DNA of 64,000 nt, from NCBI GenBank assembly GCA_017591395.1, contig WEDG01004125.1, forward strand, positions 372,001 through 436,000, given 5' to 3'. The DNA comes from Schistocephalus solidus. Lineage: Eukaryota > Platyhelminthes > Cestoda > Diphyllobothriidea > Diphyllobothriidae. The notes below the pieces were generated by a model that was given only the letters and a program-made list of their open reading frames with translations, had not been told where the DNA came from and made no database searches. Of the stretch, positions 45,694-57,714 are shown piece after piece. Positions within the stretch are counted from its first letter, which is position 1. Each line of letters opens with the position of its first letter. The translations under genes and the position numbers were made by a program.

Positions 45694-47189
45694 TTGAAAT
45701 TTCATAAATTTATTTTACCCTGCGTATCCTGCATAGATCTTACTCTTATTTTTCGACGAAAGATGAAACCAACAAGCTCAATTCGTCGTAAACTACATGC
45801 CTCGGGACCAAAACGATGCTTGAATACACCTAGCATTTTCCACATTGACTCAAATGTACAACCCATAGTTAAAGCTAAACAGCTAGATCTGTCCGCTTTA
45901 CAGAACTGCAACGACTTCATTATGAAGTTTGGATCCATTTTGTCTATACTCGGCAATCTGTTCGATGGTAACCTATCTGATGTTCCCTCTCAGGATTGCA
46001 GGCGTCTCGATTCGCTTGTTCACTTGGTCGCCAGCGAGGCTTTTTATAGACAGAAACGCAATCACAATTTTCTCCTAAAAAATGCTCCCATACACAGACG
46101 CCCAGTTGACGTTGCTATGGCCTTTTTTTGTACTCGGGTGGTTTCAACTACAAAATAGTGGAAGCAAAACGCCTCTCTTCGCGTAGCAAGAATCCTCCTA
46201 TACTAGTTAAATTGTTGTCAACAGTTGAGGTTGACTCAATCTTTGCTCAATGAGGTCGCACTTCTCGCTATTTGGAAATGACAAAATGTTTCCTTTGTCG
46301 AGATCTTACACCAATGGAGCGAAGAAATGGGTCCTTCTTATCATCAATTTCTCAACCTAATATTCATAAGTCTGGTCGTATTTCCACTAACGTCAATGCA
46401 ACTGCTAATTCATCTTCTCAGATGTCTAGTTCGGTCAGCCCCTCCACCCAACCTTCTACTTCGTCTCCCTCGCGGCTGAATACTGCAATCTCCGGTGCTT
46501 TCAGCCGCCCGTAATGTTTGCGACCCCGTCTAAAGCATTTATACCGTCTAACCTGTCTAAAGCACATAGACTGCCAGTTTCCCCTCTTAAACGCAATTCT
46601 CCAGGCCTCTCCGGGAAATTTCCCGAGCCAAATCGCATAAATAACCTTCTTCAAATACAAAATCCGCAATCATCTAAATTTAACTTATTTAACCCTCCAC
46701 AAGCTAGCTCGTCCCATAACCCCACGGGTCATCTTATACCCTCAATTATATCACCTAAGACAGGTTTTCCGAAGGACGCAAATCTAACCCAGACCCAAAA
46801 GCAAGATAGCGCAGGTCTCAGTAATCGCCTACTGCCCTCTCCAAAACTAAGCAAGCCTCTCCAACAGGCAAATAACCCTAACCATGTAAACCGATATACA
46901 AGACCTGACTTTCCAGCATTTAATTCTTTTTAACTGCTTGCCATCTCCCATCAGCCCCTATATTCCATCTAACTTCCGTCATTCCGTTTTTAACTACCAA
47001 CAGGCATATCCCGGTCGTAACCCCTGTGGTGGTTCGATACCGGAAAGTTTTATTCCTTCACCTTTCAGATATCCCTCTCAGCCTTTTGGTAATGACGTTC
47101 TATATACCAATCGTTATGGCGCAGTTTGCAATTACCCTCCAAGCCACAATAATTTCCAACTTAATTACCCACCGCCAAATTTTTTTTAA
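45694..47189 (+). pseudogene. ORF1 region of LINE B
   Basis: Successive open frames (45,694-46,158; 46,272-46,514; 46,514-46,933; 46,938-47,189) lie in different phases between the 5' UTR and the endonuclease. The first is basic with SIRRKLHASGPKRCLN, followed by a globular part. The later ones are Ser/Pro/Asn-rich and of low complexity (SSQMSSSVSPSTQPSTSSPS). No CCHC knuckle or esterase domain is evident. Position and composition suit a CR1-type ORF1, an RNA-binding companion of ORF2, broken by at least three frame changes. Confidence 0.6.
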
Positions 47190-47197
47190 TTAATAAC

Positions 47198-48227
47198 GTT
47201 AACCCTAGTTTGGATACTCGAACTACCCTAGATGTCATATTACTTAATGCTAGATCTGTTATAAATAAGATGGCCCAACTTAGAGCCATTGCTTTCGAGT
47301 TAATGCATGATGTTTTATGTGTAACTGAATCTTGGACCCATCCCTTAATTTCAGACTCTATGCTTCTTATAGACAAATACGATCTCTACCGTCAAGACCG
47401 CACTAGTAAGCGTGGTAGTTATTGTCTTCTCTATATTAAAGCTTCATTTAAGCACTTCGCGTTTGATCTAGACGTCACGTCATTCTCTGGTAATTACTGC
47501 TTCGCATCCATTATCCTGTCGCCCTGGCAAAAGGCTATTCTCGGATGTATTTACTACCCGCCTAATTCATCATCCGATGATGATGTGAAACTTTGTGCAA
47601 TTTTTAAATTGGTTTCGGAGTCCAATTTTAACATTAAAATCAACCATAAAAGACTTAGGTCTAAGTTACACGAACAAGCTAGCATTATCGCCTCATGCAG
47701 ATCGAATTTCTGCAAAGGCTGCACAGATATGTGGTTTTATATCGCATAATTTCTTCCTTCCGGAAATAAAGTTAGACCTGTACCGCATGTTTGTTCGTCC
47801 GATTCTAGAATACTGCTGTCCCCTCTTTGGGCTGATGAACGCCTCTGACCGCAGTAAGATTGAAAAAGTTCAGAGGGTTTTTACTCGAAGACTATTTTCT
47901 CTTCCTGGATCCAGTATCTCTTATACGGATAGATGCCAGTTAGCAAACATTAAATTTCTATGGGTTAGAAGACTCCAAGCCGGTCTCTGCTTCCTGTTTC
48001 GCGTTAACTCAAGCCCAAATCTCCCACGAATTAACGCTCTTACTCCGGTAGATCGACCCTATGCCACTCGTAATTCCTCCATGATCATTTCACCACCCCT
48101 TAGCTCCACAACTAACCGGTCTCCGTTTTTTGCCTCCAAATATGCTTTCATCTGGAATAATCTTCCACTGCAAATTAGGTTCTCGTCCACTTTAGCTATT
48201 TTCAAAACAAAGTTACGCAATATTTAA
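47198..48227 (+). pseudogene. ORF2 of LINE B: endonuclease start fused to RT C-terminus by deletion
   Basis: The endonuclease part reads VILLNARSVINKMAQL, VLCVTESWTHPLI and LYRQDRTSKRGSYCLLYIK, then ILGCIYYPPNSSSDDD, after which the frame meets the deletion. RT C-terminal text follows in another phase: TIKDLGLSYTNKL, LYRMFVRPILEYCCPLFG, IEKVQRVFTRRLFSLPGS, CQLANIKFLWVRRLQAGLCF and AFIWNNLPLQIR, ending at TAA 48,227. The RT palm with YADD is absent. Confidence 0.8.
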
Positions 48228-49129
48228 CTTCGGAAGATATAAAGTCCTTATTGTCTGTTTCCTTCCCTAACTCGCAACTTTTGGATTTCGAAAAGGGTCC
48301 TTTTGGTATTTGAGGCAGTTCCCTTGATATTATAATGGTCTCTTATTATATATCCATCATCCTCTGCAGAGTCAATCTTATATTGGTCTCTTATTATAGT
48401 TAAATCATCCTCTGCGGAGTCAATCTTTGCATTTACTTTTTGCCCCCCCTCATTTTAAACTAGCATCGCCAAGTCTTGACAACCTTGGTACTTTCCTCCG
48501 CTTTTGCAACCCCGACGATGGTCTCCAAATTCATTTGAGGATCAAGGCGGGTTCTGATAGTTTGCCTCTTTGATTGGTGGACTATGCAGTCGGCAAGGTC
48601 GCATCTCAATGATGATCTCATGACCTCTACTGTCCCGTCTTCGTTTTGACCCTGGTGTCCACGATGAGTCCGTCCTCTCTCACCTCACTGGTGGTTACAA
48701 ACAGTAGCTCTGACTGCTATATTATCTCTCACACGACAAGGAGCGTTCCGAACCCTCATACGTTTTCAGCATCATCACAGATCTATCCCATTGCATCTAG
48801 CTATTAATGTTTTTAGTGAAGCAGTTTTTTCTCCTATTTTTTAAATTGGCGGCTCGCTGAACTCCGCCTCCGATTTAACCGTAGGAGTTTTTTTACTGCT
48901 TCTTTTCTAGTTCACTGTTTATGTTAAAGATTGTTGTCTATTGTTTCAAAAATGGCAAACTCGTTCTGAATCGGATATGCCTACCATATTGTTAATTTCT
49001 GCTGTTAATATGGCTGCTCATATAGAGCAGCAATTATCCACTTTGTATTTATTTAAACCGCGATACTAAGTTTGAAATGACGGGGCTCTCTGGGCCTTAA
49101 ATATACAATTTATTTATTTATTATTTATT

Positions 49130-50597
49130 AAAGTTAAACCTGTACCGCATGTTTGCTCTTCCTATCCTCGAATACTGCTGTCCCCTATTTGGGCTGATGA
49201 ACGCCTCTGACCGCAGTAAGATTGAAAAAGTTCAGAGGGTTTTTACTCGAAGACTATTTTCTCTTCCTGGATCCAGTATCTCCTATACGGATAGATTCCA
49301 GTGAGCAAACATTACATTTCTGTGGGTTAGAAGACTTGAAGCCGGTCTCTGCTTCCTGTTTCGCGTTAACTCTAGCCCAAATCTCCCACGAATTAACGCT
49401 CTCACTCCGGTAGATCGACCCTATGCCACTCGTAATTCCTCCATGATCATTTCACCACCCCTTAGCTCCACAACTAACCGGTCTCAGTTTTTGCCTCCAA
49501 ATATGCTTTCACCTGGAATAATCTTCCACTGCAAATTAGGTTGTCGTCTACATTAGCTATTTTCAAAACCAAATTACGCAAACATTTAACTTCGGAAGAT
49601 ATAAAGTCCTTATTGTCTGTTTCCTTCCCAAACTCGCAACTTTTGGATTTTGAAAAGGGTCCTCCTGGTCTTTGAGGCAGCTCCCTTGATATTATATTGG
49701 TCTCTTATTATATTTCCATCATCCTCTGCAGAGTCAATCTTTGCATTTACTTTTTCTTCCCCTCCTTTTAAACTAGCATTGCCAACTCTTGACAACCTTC
49801 ATACTTACCTCCAAATTTGCAACCCTGATGATAGTCTCCAGGTTCTGTTGATGATCGAGGTGGGTTCTGATGGTTTCGCCTCTTTGGTGATGGACTATAC
49901 AGTCAGCAAGGTCGCATCTCGATGAGTATCTCGTGACCTCTACTGTCCCGTCTTCGTTTCGACCATGTTGTCTTCGATGAGTTCGTCCTCTCTCACCTCC
50001 ACTGGTGTTTATAAACAGTAGCTCTGACTGCTATATTATGGACTATACAGTCAGCAAGGTCGCATCTCGATGATGATCTCGTGACCTCTACTGTCCCCTC
50101 TTCGTTTCGACCATGTTTTCTACGATGATTTCGTCTTCTCTCACCTCCACTGGTGTTTATAAACAGTAGCTCTGACTGTTATATTATCCCTCACCCGACA
50201 AGGAGCGTCCCGAACCCTCATACGTAGTCAGCAACATCATAATACTATCCAATTGAATTTAGCTATTAATTTTTTAGTGCAGCAGTTTTTTTCTCCTATT
50301 TTTTTAAATTGGCGGCTCGCCGAACTCCGCCTCCGATTTAGCCCTAGGAGTTTTCTTTACTGCTTCTTTTCCAGTTCACCGTATAGGCCAAAGATTGTTG
50401 ACTTTTGTTTTAAAAATGGCAAATCTTTTTAAATCGGATATTTTTACCATACTACTCATTTCTGCTGTTCATATGGATGCTCACATAGTGCAGCAATTAT
50501 CCACTTTGTATTTATTTAAACCATGGTACTAAGTTTGTAATTATGGGGCCCTCTGGGCCTTAAATATACAATTTATTTATTTATTTATTTATTTAAG
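49130..50597 (+). mobile_element. CR1-like LINE A, 3' part
   Basis: It resumes at KLNLYRMF exactly where the 45,328 break occurred, and continues through LEYCCPLFGLMNASDRSKIE, RINALTPVDRPYATRNSS and NNLPLQIRL to the 3' UTR and an (ATTT)n tail. Several one-base changes and an SLE.-type stop (CAGTGAGCAAAC near 49,302) disable it. In the 3' UTR a block of about 150 bp (ATGGACTATACAGTCAGCAAG...GCTCTGACTG) is tandemly duplicated at about 49,887-50,037 and 50,038-50,187. Confidence 0.85.
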
Positions 50598-50599
50598 TC

Positions 50600-51430
50600 T
50601 AGTCTGACTATAATCCAGCGTGAGTCACTGTCCCTTCACCACTTTGTTGTGGGGCATACGGTGGTCATCGTAACACACGATGGTATCACTGATGATAAAA
50701 TTGGCGTGTCGTTTGAAATTGGTTAAGACTTCCAAGTCCCTCGAGCCTACGAGTTTTTAGTTTCTATCTCAGTGTAGAAGACACGGTGCTGGGAAATTAT
50801 TAAAGAATTGTCTATATATTCCCCTGAGTTCGTAAATTGCGACTTGGACGTAAGGATTCTGAGGCAAAAAAAACAAAAATTAAACTGCTGAGGATTCTTC
50901 CCTGCCCCAGGATTTATCGCAAGCGGAATTGCTAGCCTCGATCTTTGCTGATTTCTGAAACTCACGCCGGCTGTGTGCTCCCTGTATCTGCTTTCAATCG
51001 CGGAAGGGGCTCAAAATTGAGCCGCCATCTTTTCTGCTCTCCAGGTGCATGTAAATCCTCTTATATGGATGTCAGTTGGCAAATTTTACCCATTATATAC
51101 CGAATTTTCAACCCATTTGTTTATTCAACAAAATGAGGTCATCCGTGCACGACGCTGGCACCGTTTTGAAAGAAGTCCAATTTGTTCAATATTTTGAGAC
51201 ACATTTAAGGATGATTCTACATGAGGTCAAAATATGCATTTTTCAGCCATTCATTTGTGAACTTCCGGTGTTGTGTGGTTAATGTTTCCAATCTTATTAA
51301 TTGTGAATGGATAACATTTTTTGCTGAAAGTTTTTGAATTTTTACTTTCAAAAATAAAGTTTGGCTCTCTCTCAAAACCAAAGGCTGAGTCCTTATATTT
51401 TCACATTCTTATTGTTGAATATCCTAATTG
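50600..51430. other. Stretch without a clear gene; piece related to 16.3 kb
   Basis: Immediately after the LINE A tail, 50,612-50,690 (GTGAGTCACTGTCCCTTCACCAC..GGGGCATACGGTGGTCATCG) resembles 16,296-16,350 downstream of the zinc-finger LINE. The rest is AT-rich and may include the 5' UTR of LINE C. Confidence 0.45.
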
Positions 51431-51465
51431 ACTCTCTGTTAGTTTGGTGGCAATTCTAACATCAA

Positions 51466-51645
51466 TTGCATTTGCTCTGTATACCCACAAGTATGCAAAA
51501 CGCAGGTGCCTTAAATGCATTGCCACGAAAAATTGGTCCACGACCTAGTTTATTACATGCACCGAAAAATCGCGTAGGACCGTCTATCGACGCCTCTAAC
51601 CATCCGGCCATATTGGCAGGGGATTTTGGTCAGCAAATTAATAGA
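51466..51645 (+). pseudogene. LINE C ORF1, 5' part, split by gypsy copy 2
   Basis: An open frame reads through ALPRKIGPRPSLLHAPKNRV and HPAILAGDFGQQINRL to the CTAG insertion site at 51,646. On the far side of the gypsy element the frame resumes at 56,851 with AEICRNYPYSTNCSPP. Counting CTAG once, the two halves are in the same phase. This shows the gypsy element landed in a formerly continuous ORF. Confidence 0.7.
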
Positions 51646-51649
51646 CTAG

Positions 51650-52139
51650 TGTAGATTTTTGTACAATTTTCATCTTTGTATCTTTCTTGGTCACTTTAAT
51701 CTTTATGATCGCTTGCTTTATTGTGCTAAATAAACACAACAGCCAGCTTCAACCGGCATGTTGGACGTCTTCTGTTTTCGCTGCTGCATGTCACCGCTGC
51801 TATCTTGATTGTATTGATCTCTCTTAATTACTTGCAGTCAATTGCAACGATTGATCTTCATTTCTCGATTGCATTCTACTGATCGCCGTCTCAATTGAAC
51901 TCCTGACTCTGCTCTTCATCCTTGATGCTTATTTTTCTGGATCTAGCTCAGAGTTCATTACAATCCTCAACAACACTCGCTATCTAGAAGCTGCGTTTTT
52001 CGTGCGTCTGCATTCTAACAATCTTCTGACATTTTTTCCGTCCTTTTGTCGTTTGTAGTTTAGACACAATTCTCCACTTAGCGTTAATTTATTTTGTACA
52101 CCTCGGTTCATAGCAGTTTCAACCCTCGTCTACACTACG
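51650..52139 (+). repeat. 5' LTR of gypsy copy 2
   Basis: It starts TGTAGATTTTTGTACAA and ends CTACACTACG. AATAAA occurs near 51,730. The terminal A seen in the other LTRs is G here. Confidence 0.9.
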
Positions 52140-52143
52140 AAAT

Positions 52144-52154
52144 TGGTGACCCCG
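52144..52154 (+). other. Primer-binding site of gypsy copy 2
   Basis: TGGTGACCCCG, identical to copy 1, is consistent with tRNA-Trp priming. Confidence 0.75.
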
Positions 52155-52186
52155 CTTTTCTATCATTACGCACGATATCACTTACT

Positions 52187-53154
52187 ATAACGGACAATGA
52201 GACTAACGCAGACTCTCTTGACGTCCATAGCCTCTCTTTCAAATTGCCCCCATTTACGCCAAGCAACCCTCGCGTATGGTTAAGGCAGATCGAGGCAGTT
52301 TTCTCGACGCGCCGTATCACCAGTGAACACACGCGTTATTCATACGTTGTGCAATCACTTCCTTTCGATGTTGCCGTTGATGTCGAGGACCTCCTTGATC
52401 CTATCCCCGCTGAGGAGCCCTACACCCAGTTGAAGGATGCTGTAATTAATCCTGTGGCCAAGTTGGCCAACCGAATGCTGCGTGAGCTTTTCACGCAAGT
52501 CGAAATTGGTGATCAAACACCTACCCAACTTATGCGACACATGCGTTCTTTGCTTGCTGGTCGTCATATGGATGATGCAATTTCCGACAGATCTGGCTTG
52601 ATAAGCTTTCCCTGCCCATGCAGCAGGTATTGGCTATGCTCGACAAGAGCACCTCATTGGATAAATTAGCCACTCATGCAGACAGAATCATGGAATGCTA
52701 CCCAAGCGGTACCGCATGTTCTAGTCCTCAACAGACATCGGTGTCCACTTCCAGATCTGATAATATTGACACTCCTGCTCTTCAAAGCACTCCAAAGTCA
52801 GAACGTTACCCTCCCTATGTCACGTTATCATCGTGCTGTAGTGCCTATCGACGGGCCGCACCATCGTCTGACCTTTCGCAAGCATCAAATATCATGCGTA
52901 GCAGTGATTATGAAGATTTAAAGGATACCGTACGCCTTTTATGCACGCAAGTCAGCAACATGTGTTCTTTCATCATCAATCTCCAGTCAAATAGTCGTCA
53001 AACATATCAACGTCGACGGTCCAAATCACGGGAATGGCAGCCACAGACCGTGTGCTGGTACCATCGTACCTATGGTATGAAAGCACGCAAGTGCATTCCA
53101 CCGTGCAAATTCCCACAGAAGCCGCGACAGTTAAACGACAACGCCATCCAGTAA
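52187..53154 (+). pseudogene. gag: Gag of gypsy copy 2
   Basis: The homologous start is ATA (52,187) instead of ATG. The capsid frame runs through LPPFTPSNPRVWLRQIEAVF and LLAGRHMDDAI, then loses one base near 52,582 (ATTTCCGAC against ATTTTCTGAC in copy 1). It resumes in the copy-1 phase from 52,618 to the C-x2-H-x9-C-x3-C motif ([18 protein letters not shown]) and a stop at 53,154. Unlike copy 1 it has no in-frame stop before the frameshift. Confidence 0.88.
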
Positions 53155-56100
53155 TGGCGACGACTGCTGCAGGCCAACCGCAACCCAGTCGCCTCTTCTA
53201 CATCACCGACAAGTCAAGTGGTCTCCGTTTTCTTCTAGATACCGGTGCTGAGGTTAGTGTTATCCCGCCTCCTAGGCGTCACCACCTCAAGCCTTCGCAG
53301 TTCTCATTGCAGGCTGCTAACAACACCGTCATCCACACATTCGGACAACAGTCCCTAACTATTGACCTTGGTCAAAGGCGATGTTTCCAATGGGTCTTTA
53401 TCCTAGCCGACGTCCAGTCACCGATTATTGGAGCCAATTTCCTCTCACATTTCAGCCTTTTAGTTGATTTGAAGCATCGTCGACTCATTGATACTACTAC
53501 CAGACTTTTTACCGTCGGTACGGTCACCTCTGAACCTTCGGTTGGCATACAATTGACTATTCCAAGTTCGCCATTTGCTGAAATTTTGAAGGACTATCCG
53601 TCCCTCACTAAACCTTGTCAGTTTACCGAAAACGTTCAGCTCACAGTTAAGCATCACATAGTAACCACAGGACAACCCGTTCATGCCCACCCACGTAAGC
53701 TTCATCCAGAAAAGTTGCGGGTGGCTAGAAGTGAGTTAGAACACATGCTAAATTTGGGGATTATTCGCCCTTCTTCCAGCCCATGGGCCTCTCCTCTGCA
53801 CATGGTCCCCAAGAAATCAGCCGATGATTGGAGGCCATGTGGGGATTATCGTGCTTTGAACAGAACAACTGTCCCCGATCGGTATCCCATTCCTCATATT
53901 CACGATTTTTCTCACATGTTGGCTGATAAGACTCTTTTCTCCAAGATCGACCTTGTGAGAGCATATCATCAAATACCGGTCGCTGAGGAAGACATCCCCA
54001 ACACCGCCCATCACAACGCCTTTTGGCTTGTTCGAATTTCTCCGCATGCCTTTCGGTTTGCGTTACGCCACCCAATCCTTCCAGCGGTTTATTGATGAGG
54101 TCTTGCGCGGTCTTTCATTTACCTTTGTCTATATTAATGACATACTCGTCGCAAGTTCTTCGCCAGCGGAACATGCATCACACTTGCGTCAAGTGTTCGA
54201 TCGTTTCCAGCAACATGGTTTGCAATTAAACGTCGACAAATGTCTTTTTGGCGTTCCTTCTCTTAATTTCCTTGGTCATCGCGTCGATCAGCATGGAATC
54301 ACACCACTTGCAGAGAAGGTGCAAAGCGTTTAATTTTTTCCGTCTCCGAAGACCCTTACACAACTGCGACGTTTCATTGGACTTATCAATTATTACCGAC
54401 GTTTCATTCCCAACTGTGCGACAATACTGGCTCCATTGACTGATCTTTTGAAGTCGACAGGCAAGCCGATTGAAATTTCACCGGCAGCTCACTCAGCTTT
54501 TGAGGCAGCCAAGAAGGCACTCGCTGATGCGACCATGCTGCACCACCTCAAATCTGACGCTTCTACGCAGTTGATTTTGACCACTGACGCTTCCAACAGT
54601 ACTGTCAGCGCAGTCTTACATCAACAGGTGAATAACCAGTTGCAGCCATTGGCTTTCTTTTCACAGAAGCTACAACCGGCGAAGACTCGCTACAGTACTT
54701 TCTCTCGTGAGCTCCTGGCTATTTACCTGGCTATTCATCATTTTCGCAACCTACTAGAGGGAAGAGATTTTCGAGTTCATACCGACCACAAACCCCTCTA
54801 GGCCAAAACAGATAAGTACTTGCCCAGAGAAAAACGTCACCTTGACTATATTTCGCAGTTTACTGCTGATATCCGCTATGTCAGAGGCAGCGACAATGTC
54901 GTTGCTGATGCATTATCGAGACTGGACATCAACACCTTGTCATCCAAATTCGACCTGGTGAAGCTTGCAGACCTCCAACTAGAAGACGAGTCCATTGCTG
55001 ATCTGCGTAAATCTAGTACTCTGCAGCTTCGAGATGCACCACTTTCAATATCACCAGGTACGATTTATGCGACTGGTGCACAGGCACTCCCCGACCCTTT
55101 GTTCCATTATCCTACCGTAAGGTAGTGTTTAAACATTTTCACTCTCTGTCGCATCATGGCATCCGCGCCTGTCGCAAACTTATTGCTGCTCACTTTGTCT
55201 GGCCAAAGATGATCTCCGACATCGCCCTTTGGACTAGGCAATGTTTCGCGTGCCAGAAAAACAAAGTGCATCGCCATACATTTTCCCCTCCAAGCACATT
55301 TACTGTTCCGGACGTTCGATTCCATCACGTTCACTTAGACTTAGTTGGGCTATTACCACCTTCACGTGGGTACACGCATATTTTCACAGCAATGGACCAT
55401 TTCATCCGATGGCCAATTGCAATTCCGATATCGGATACCTCGGCAGAAAATATTGCCATGGTCTTCCTGCATCACTGGATTGCCAATTTTGGTGTGCCAG
55501 CCACCATTACCACTGACCGCGGAAGTCAGTTTCAATCTAGTCTCTTCCGTGAGTTTACTAAACTTCTCGGGTGAGCGCACATCACGATAACGGTATATCA
55601 CCCTGCTTTTAACGGCCTCGTGGAACGACTGCATCGTCAACTTAAGACAGCACTGATGTCTCACTCAGACACAACTGCATGGCGTGACAACTTACCCCTC
55701 GTCCTTTTGGGTATTCGATCAGCTGTCAAAGAGGACATTCAATGTACTACGGCAGAACTTGTATACGGTACACCTCTCCGCATTCCCTGCGAATTTGTGC
55801 AGCCTCCTACCGTAGACACTAGCTTGTCGAATGCTCCGTTCAACAACTGGAACAGCGCATGGCTCAATTGCGTCCAACTCCCACTCGCCTGACATCCAAA
55901 CGCGTTTTTGTGCAAGACGACCTTAAATCTGCTCCATTCGTCTTCGTCCGGCATGACGCAGTTTGCAAGCCTCTTTGTTCCCCTTATGATGGACCATACA
56001 AGGTGCTTCAACGGATGGACAAGTATTACGTCATACAGAAGGCTGACAAGACTGACACAGTGTCCATCGACAGACTCAAGCCAGCTTATCTTGAGTGCGT

Positions 56101-56296
56101 CCCACCGCCTGTTGCTCCATCCAATTACTCCGCACCGTCACCATCCATTCCACCTATATCAGTCCCTTCCACTCAACCTTCACACTCGACCACCCCACCC
56201 ACACGTTTTGCTACTTCTTCTTTACCACAACGCATTTCCTCTCGTTCTGGTAGACATATCCATTTTCCTGCCAATCTTAAGGACTTTGTCGTATAA
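53034..56296 (+). pseudogene. pol: Pol of gypsy copy 2
   Basis: Protease [25 protein letters not shown] and [14 protein letters not shown] are intact. The palm motif, however, is YINDILV (54,130-54,141), with the first catalytic Asp changed to Asn. Other lesions are a one-base gain near 54,008, a TAA at 54,331, about 12 bases lost with a TAG near 54,800 in RNase H, a TAG near 55,123, a TGA at about 55,572 where copy 1 has Cys, and a one-base loss near 55,835. The integrase zinc motif (HFHSLSHHG...CFAC) is preserved here, unlike in copy 1. DDE blocks [15 protein letters not shown] and NGLVERLH are present. Confidence 0.9.
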
Positions 56297-56347
56297 TTTT
56301 TTTGCTCTTTTTTTCATCGAGCGTTTTTTTGTACAACAAACGCTCTG

Positions 56348-56358
56348 GTGGGGGAGTT
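56348..56358 (+). other. Polypurine tract of gypsy copy 2
   Basis: GGTGGGGGAGT lies directly before the 3' LTR and is the expected plus-strand primer. Confidence 0.7.
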
Positions 56359-56359
56359 G

Positions 56360-56850
56360 TGTAGGTATTTGTACAATTTACATCTTTGTATCTTTCTTGG
56401 TCACTTAAATCTTTATGATCGCTTGCTTTATTGTGCTAAATAAACACAACAGCCAGCTTCAACCGGCATGTTGGACGTCTTCTGGTTTTCGCTGCTGCAT
56501 GTCACCGCTGCTATCTTGATTGTACTGATCTCTCTTAATTACTTGCAGTCAATTGCAACGATTGATCTTCATTTCTCGATTGCATTCTACTGATCGCCGT
56601 CTCAATTGAACTCCTGACTCTGCTCTTCATCCTTGATGCATAACTTTCTGGATCTAGCTCAGAGTTCATTACAATCATCAACAACACTCGCTATCTAGAA
56701 GCTGCGTTTTTCGTGCGTCTGCATTCTAACAATCTTCTGACATTTTTTCCGTCCTTTTGTCGTTTGTAGTTTAGACACAATTCTCCACTTAGTGTTTATT
56801 TATTTTGTACACCTCGGTTCTTAGCAGTTTTGACCCTCGTCTTCACTACA
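56360..56850 (+). repeat. 3' LTR of gypsy copy 2
   Basis: It starts TGTAGGTATTTGTACAA and ends CTTCACTACA directly before the CTAG duplication. Confidence 0.92.
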
Positions 56851-57714
56851 CTAGCAGAAATATGTCGCAACTACCCTTATTCTACTAATTGTTCACCTCC
56901 TGCTAAACGGGCAAAAAGTCTAGCAAGCTCAGTTAATGTAGCTTACGAAGATGAAACTTGTATGGGCTGTTTCAGCCTTCTACCGAAATTTTTAGGATGG
57001 AACAGGAGGTAGACAATCTAAGGCAAGAAATAGATAACTTAAAAAGAATATATTTCTTGCACGCCTGTTAAATAAGCTCCTGTCCGTAAAAAACCTACCG
57101 CAAAACACCAAAATTAGTATGCATGTATAGCCTCTTCAAGCTTACCTTATACTCGCATAAAAGCCATCGCGTTTACCGAACCCAGTAAACAAGAGGACGG
57201 TTTGCTAGTTCAAAAGTATGTCCCATCTAGTCCTGGCTCCACACCATCGCTAAGCTCAGACAGCATTTGCAATAATCTGGCCTTACAACCTAGCGCTACA
57301 TCGCTGCTGGACGTTGCACCAGCATGCGATGTTGAAGAGTTTGGTGAGTTTGTAAAGCCAAAGAGAAAACGGTCTAAGAAGACTAAGTCGTGCACAGATT
57401 TGGCTCCAGCCTGCCCAACACCCGGTTCATCTGGACCTATTGGACCAAATGAAATGGTTGCGAGTACTCACTCAGTTGTAAAGACCTGAGTTGCAAACGG
57501 GCTCTCTATTGAATCGAAAACATAATGTTATCATAAAGGGCGTTCCTGAGTCAGCGTCAGTAATTCCGAATGAGCGCGTAAAACATGACTTGGAACTCCT
57601 TCAATTGTATGAAAATACGCTGCTAACGGACGGTGTGTCCATTTACATTCTCATGGCATATAGAATAGGGAAGGAATTGCACACATTGCCTATTCCCAAA
57701 AACGGCTGACCTAC

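Larger units (their letters stand above)
45329..49129 (+). mobile_element. CR1-like LINE B, inserted into LINE A of the same family
   Basis: A 3.8 kb element has a 5' UTR (45,329-45,690), an ORF1 region (45,694-47,189), the start of an APE endonuclease (47,210-47,640), the C-terminal part of the RT (47,641-48,227), a 3' UTR and an (ATTT)n tail ending at 49,129. The middle of ORF2, from mid-endonuclease through the RT catalytic core, is deleted. The deletion joins at ATCAACCATAAAAGACTTAGG, which is also the text at 45,197 in LINE A. Target duplication AAAG flanks it. It could only have moved before the deletion or by help from another copy. Confidence 0.85.
51650..56850 (+). mobile_element. 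Ty3/gypsy LTR retrotransposon, CsRn1-like, copy 2
   Basis: A 5,201 bp element is flanked by the 4 bp duplication CTAG (51,646-51,649 and 56,851-56,854). The LTRs are 490 and 491 bp and differ from each other at about 16 positions plus one indel by eye, roughly 3 percent. Organisation equals copy 1. Copy-specific LTR bases (GGTCACTTTAATC, AAATAAACACAACAG) are shared by its own two LTRs, so the two elements are independent insertions. Its gag start codon is lost and RT and integrase are disrupted. Confidence 0.93.
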
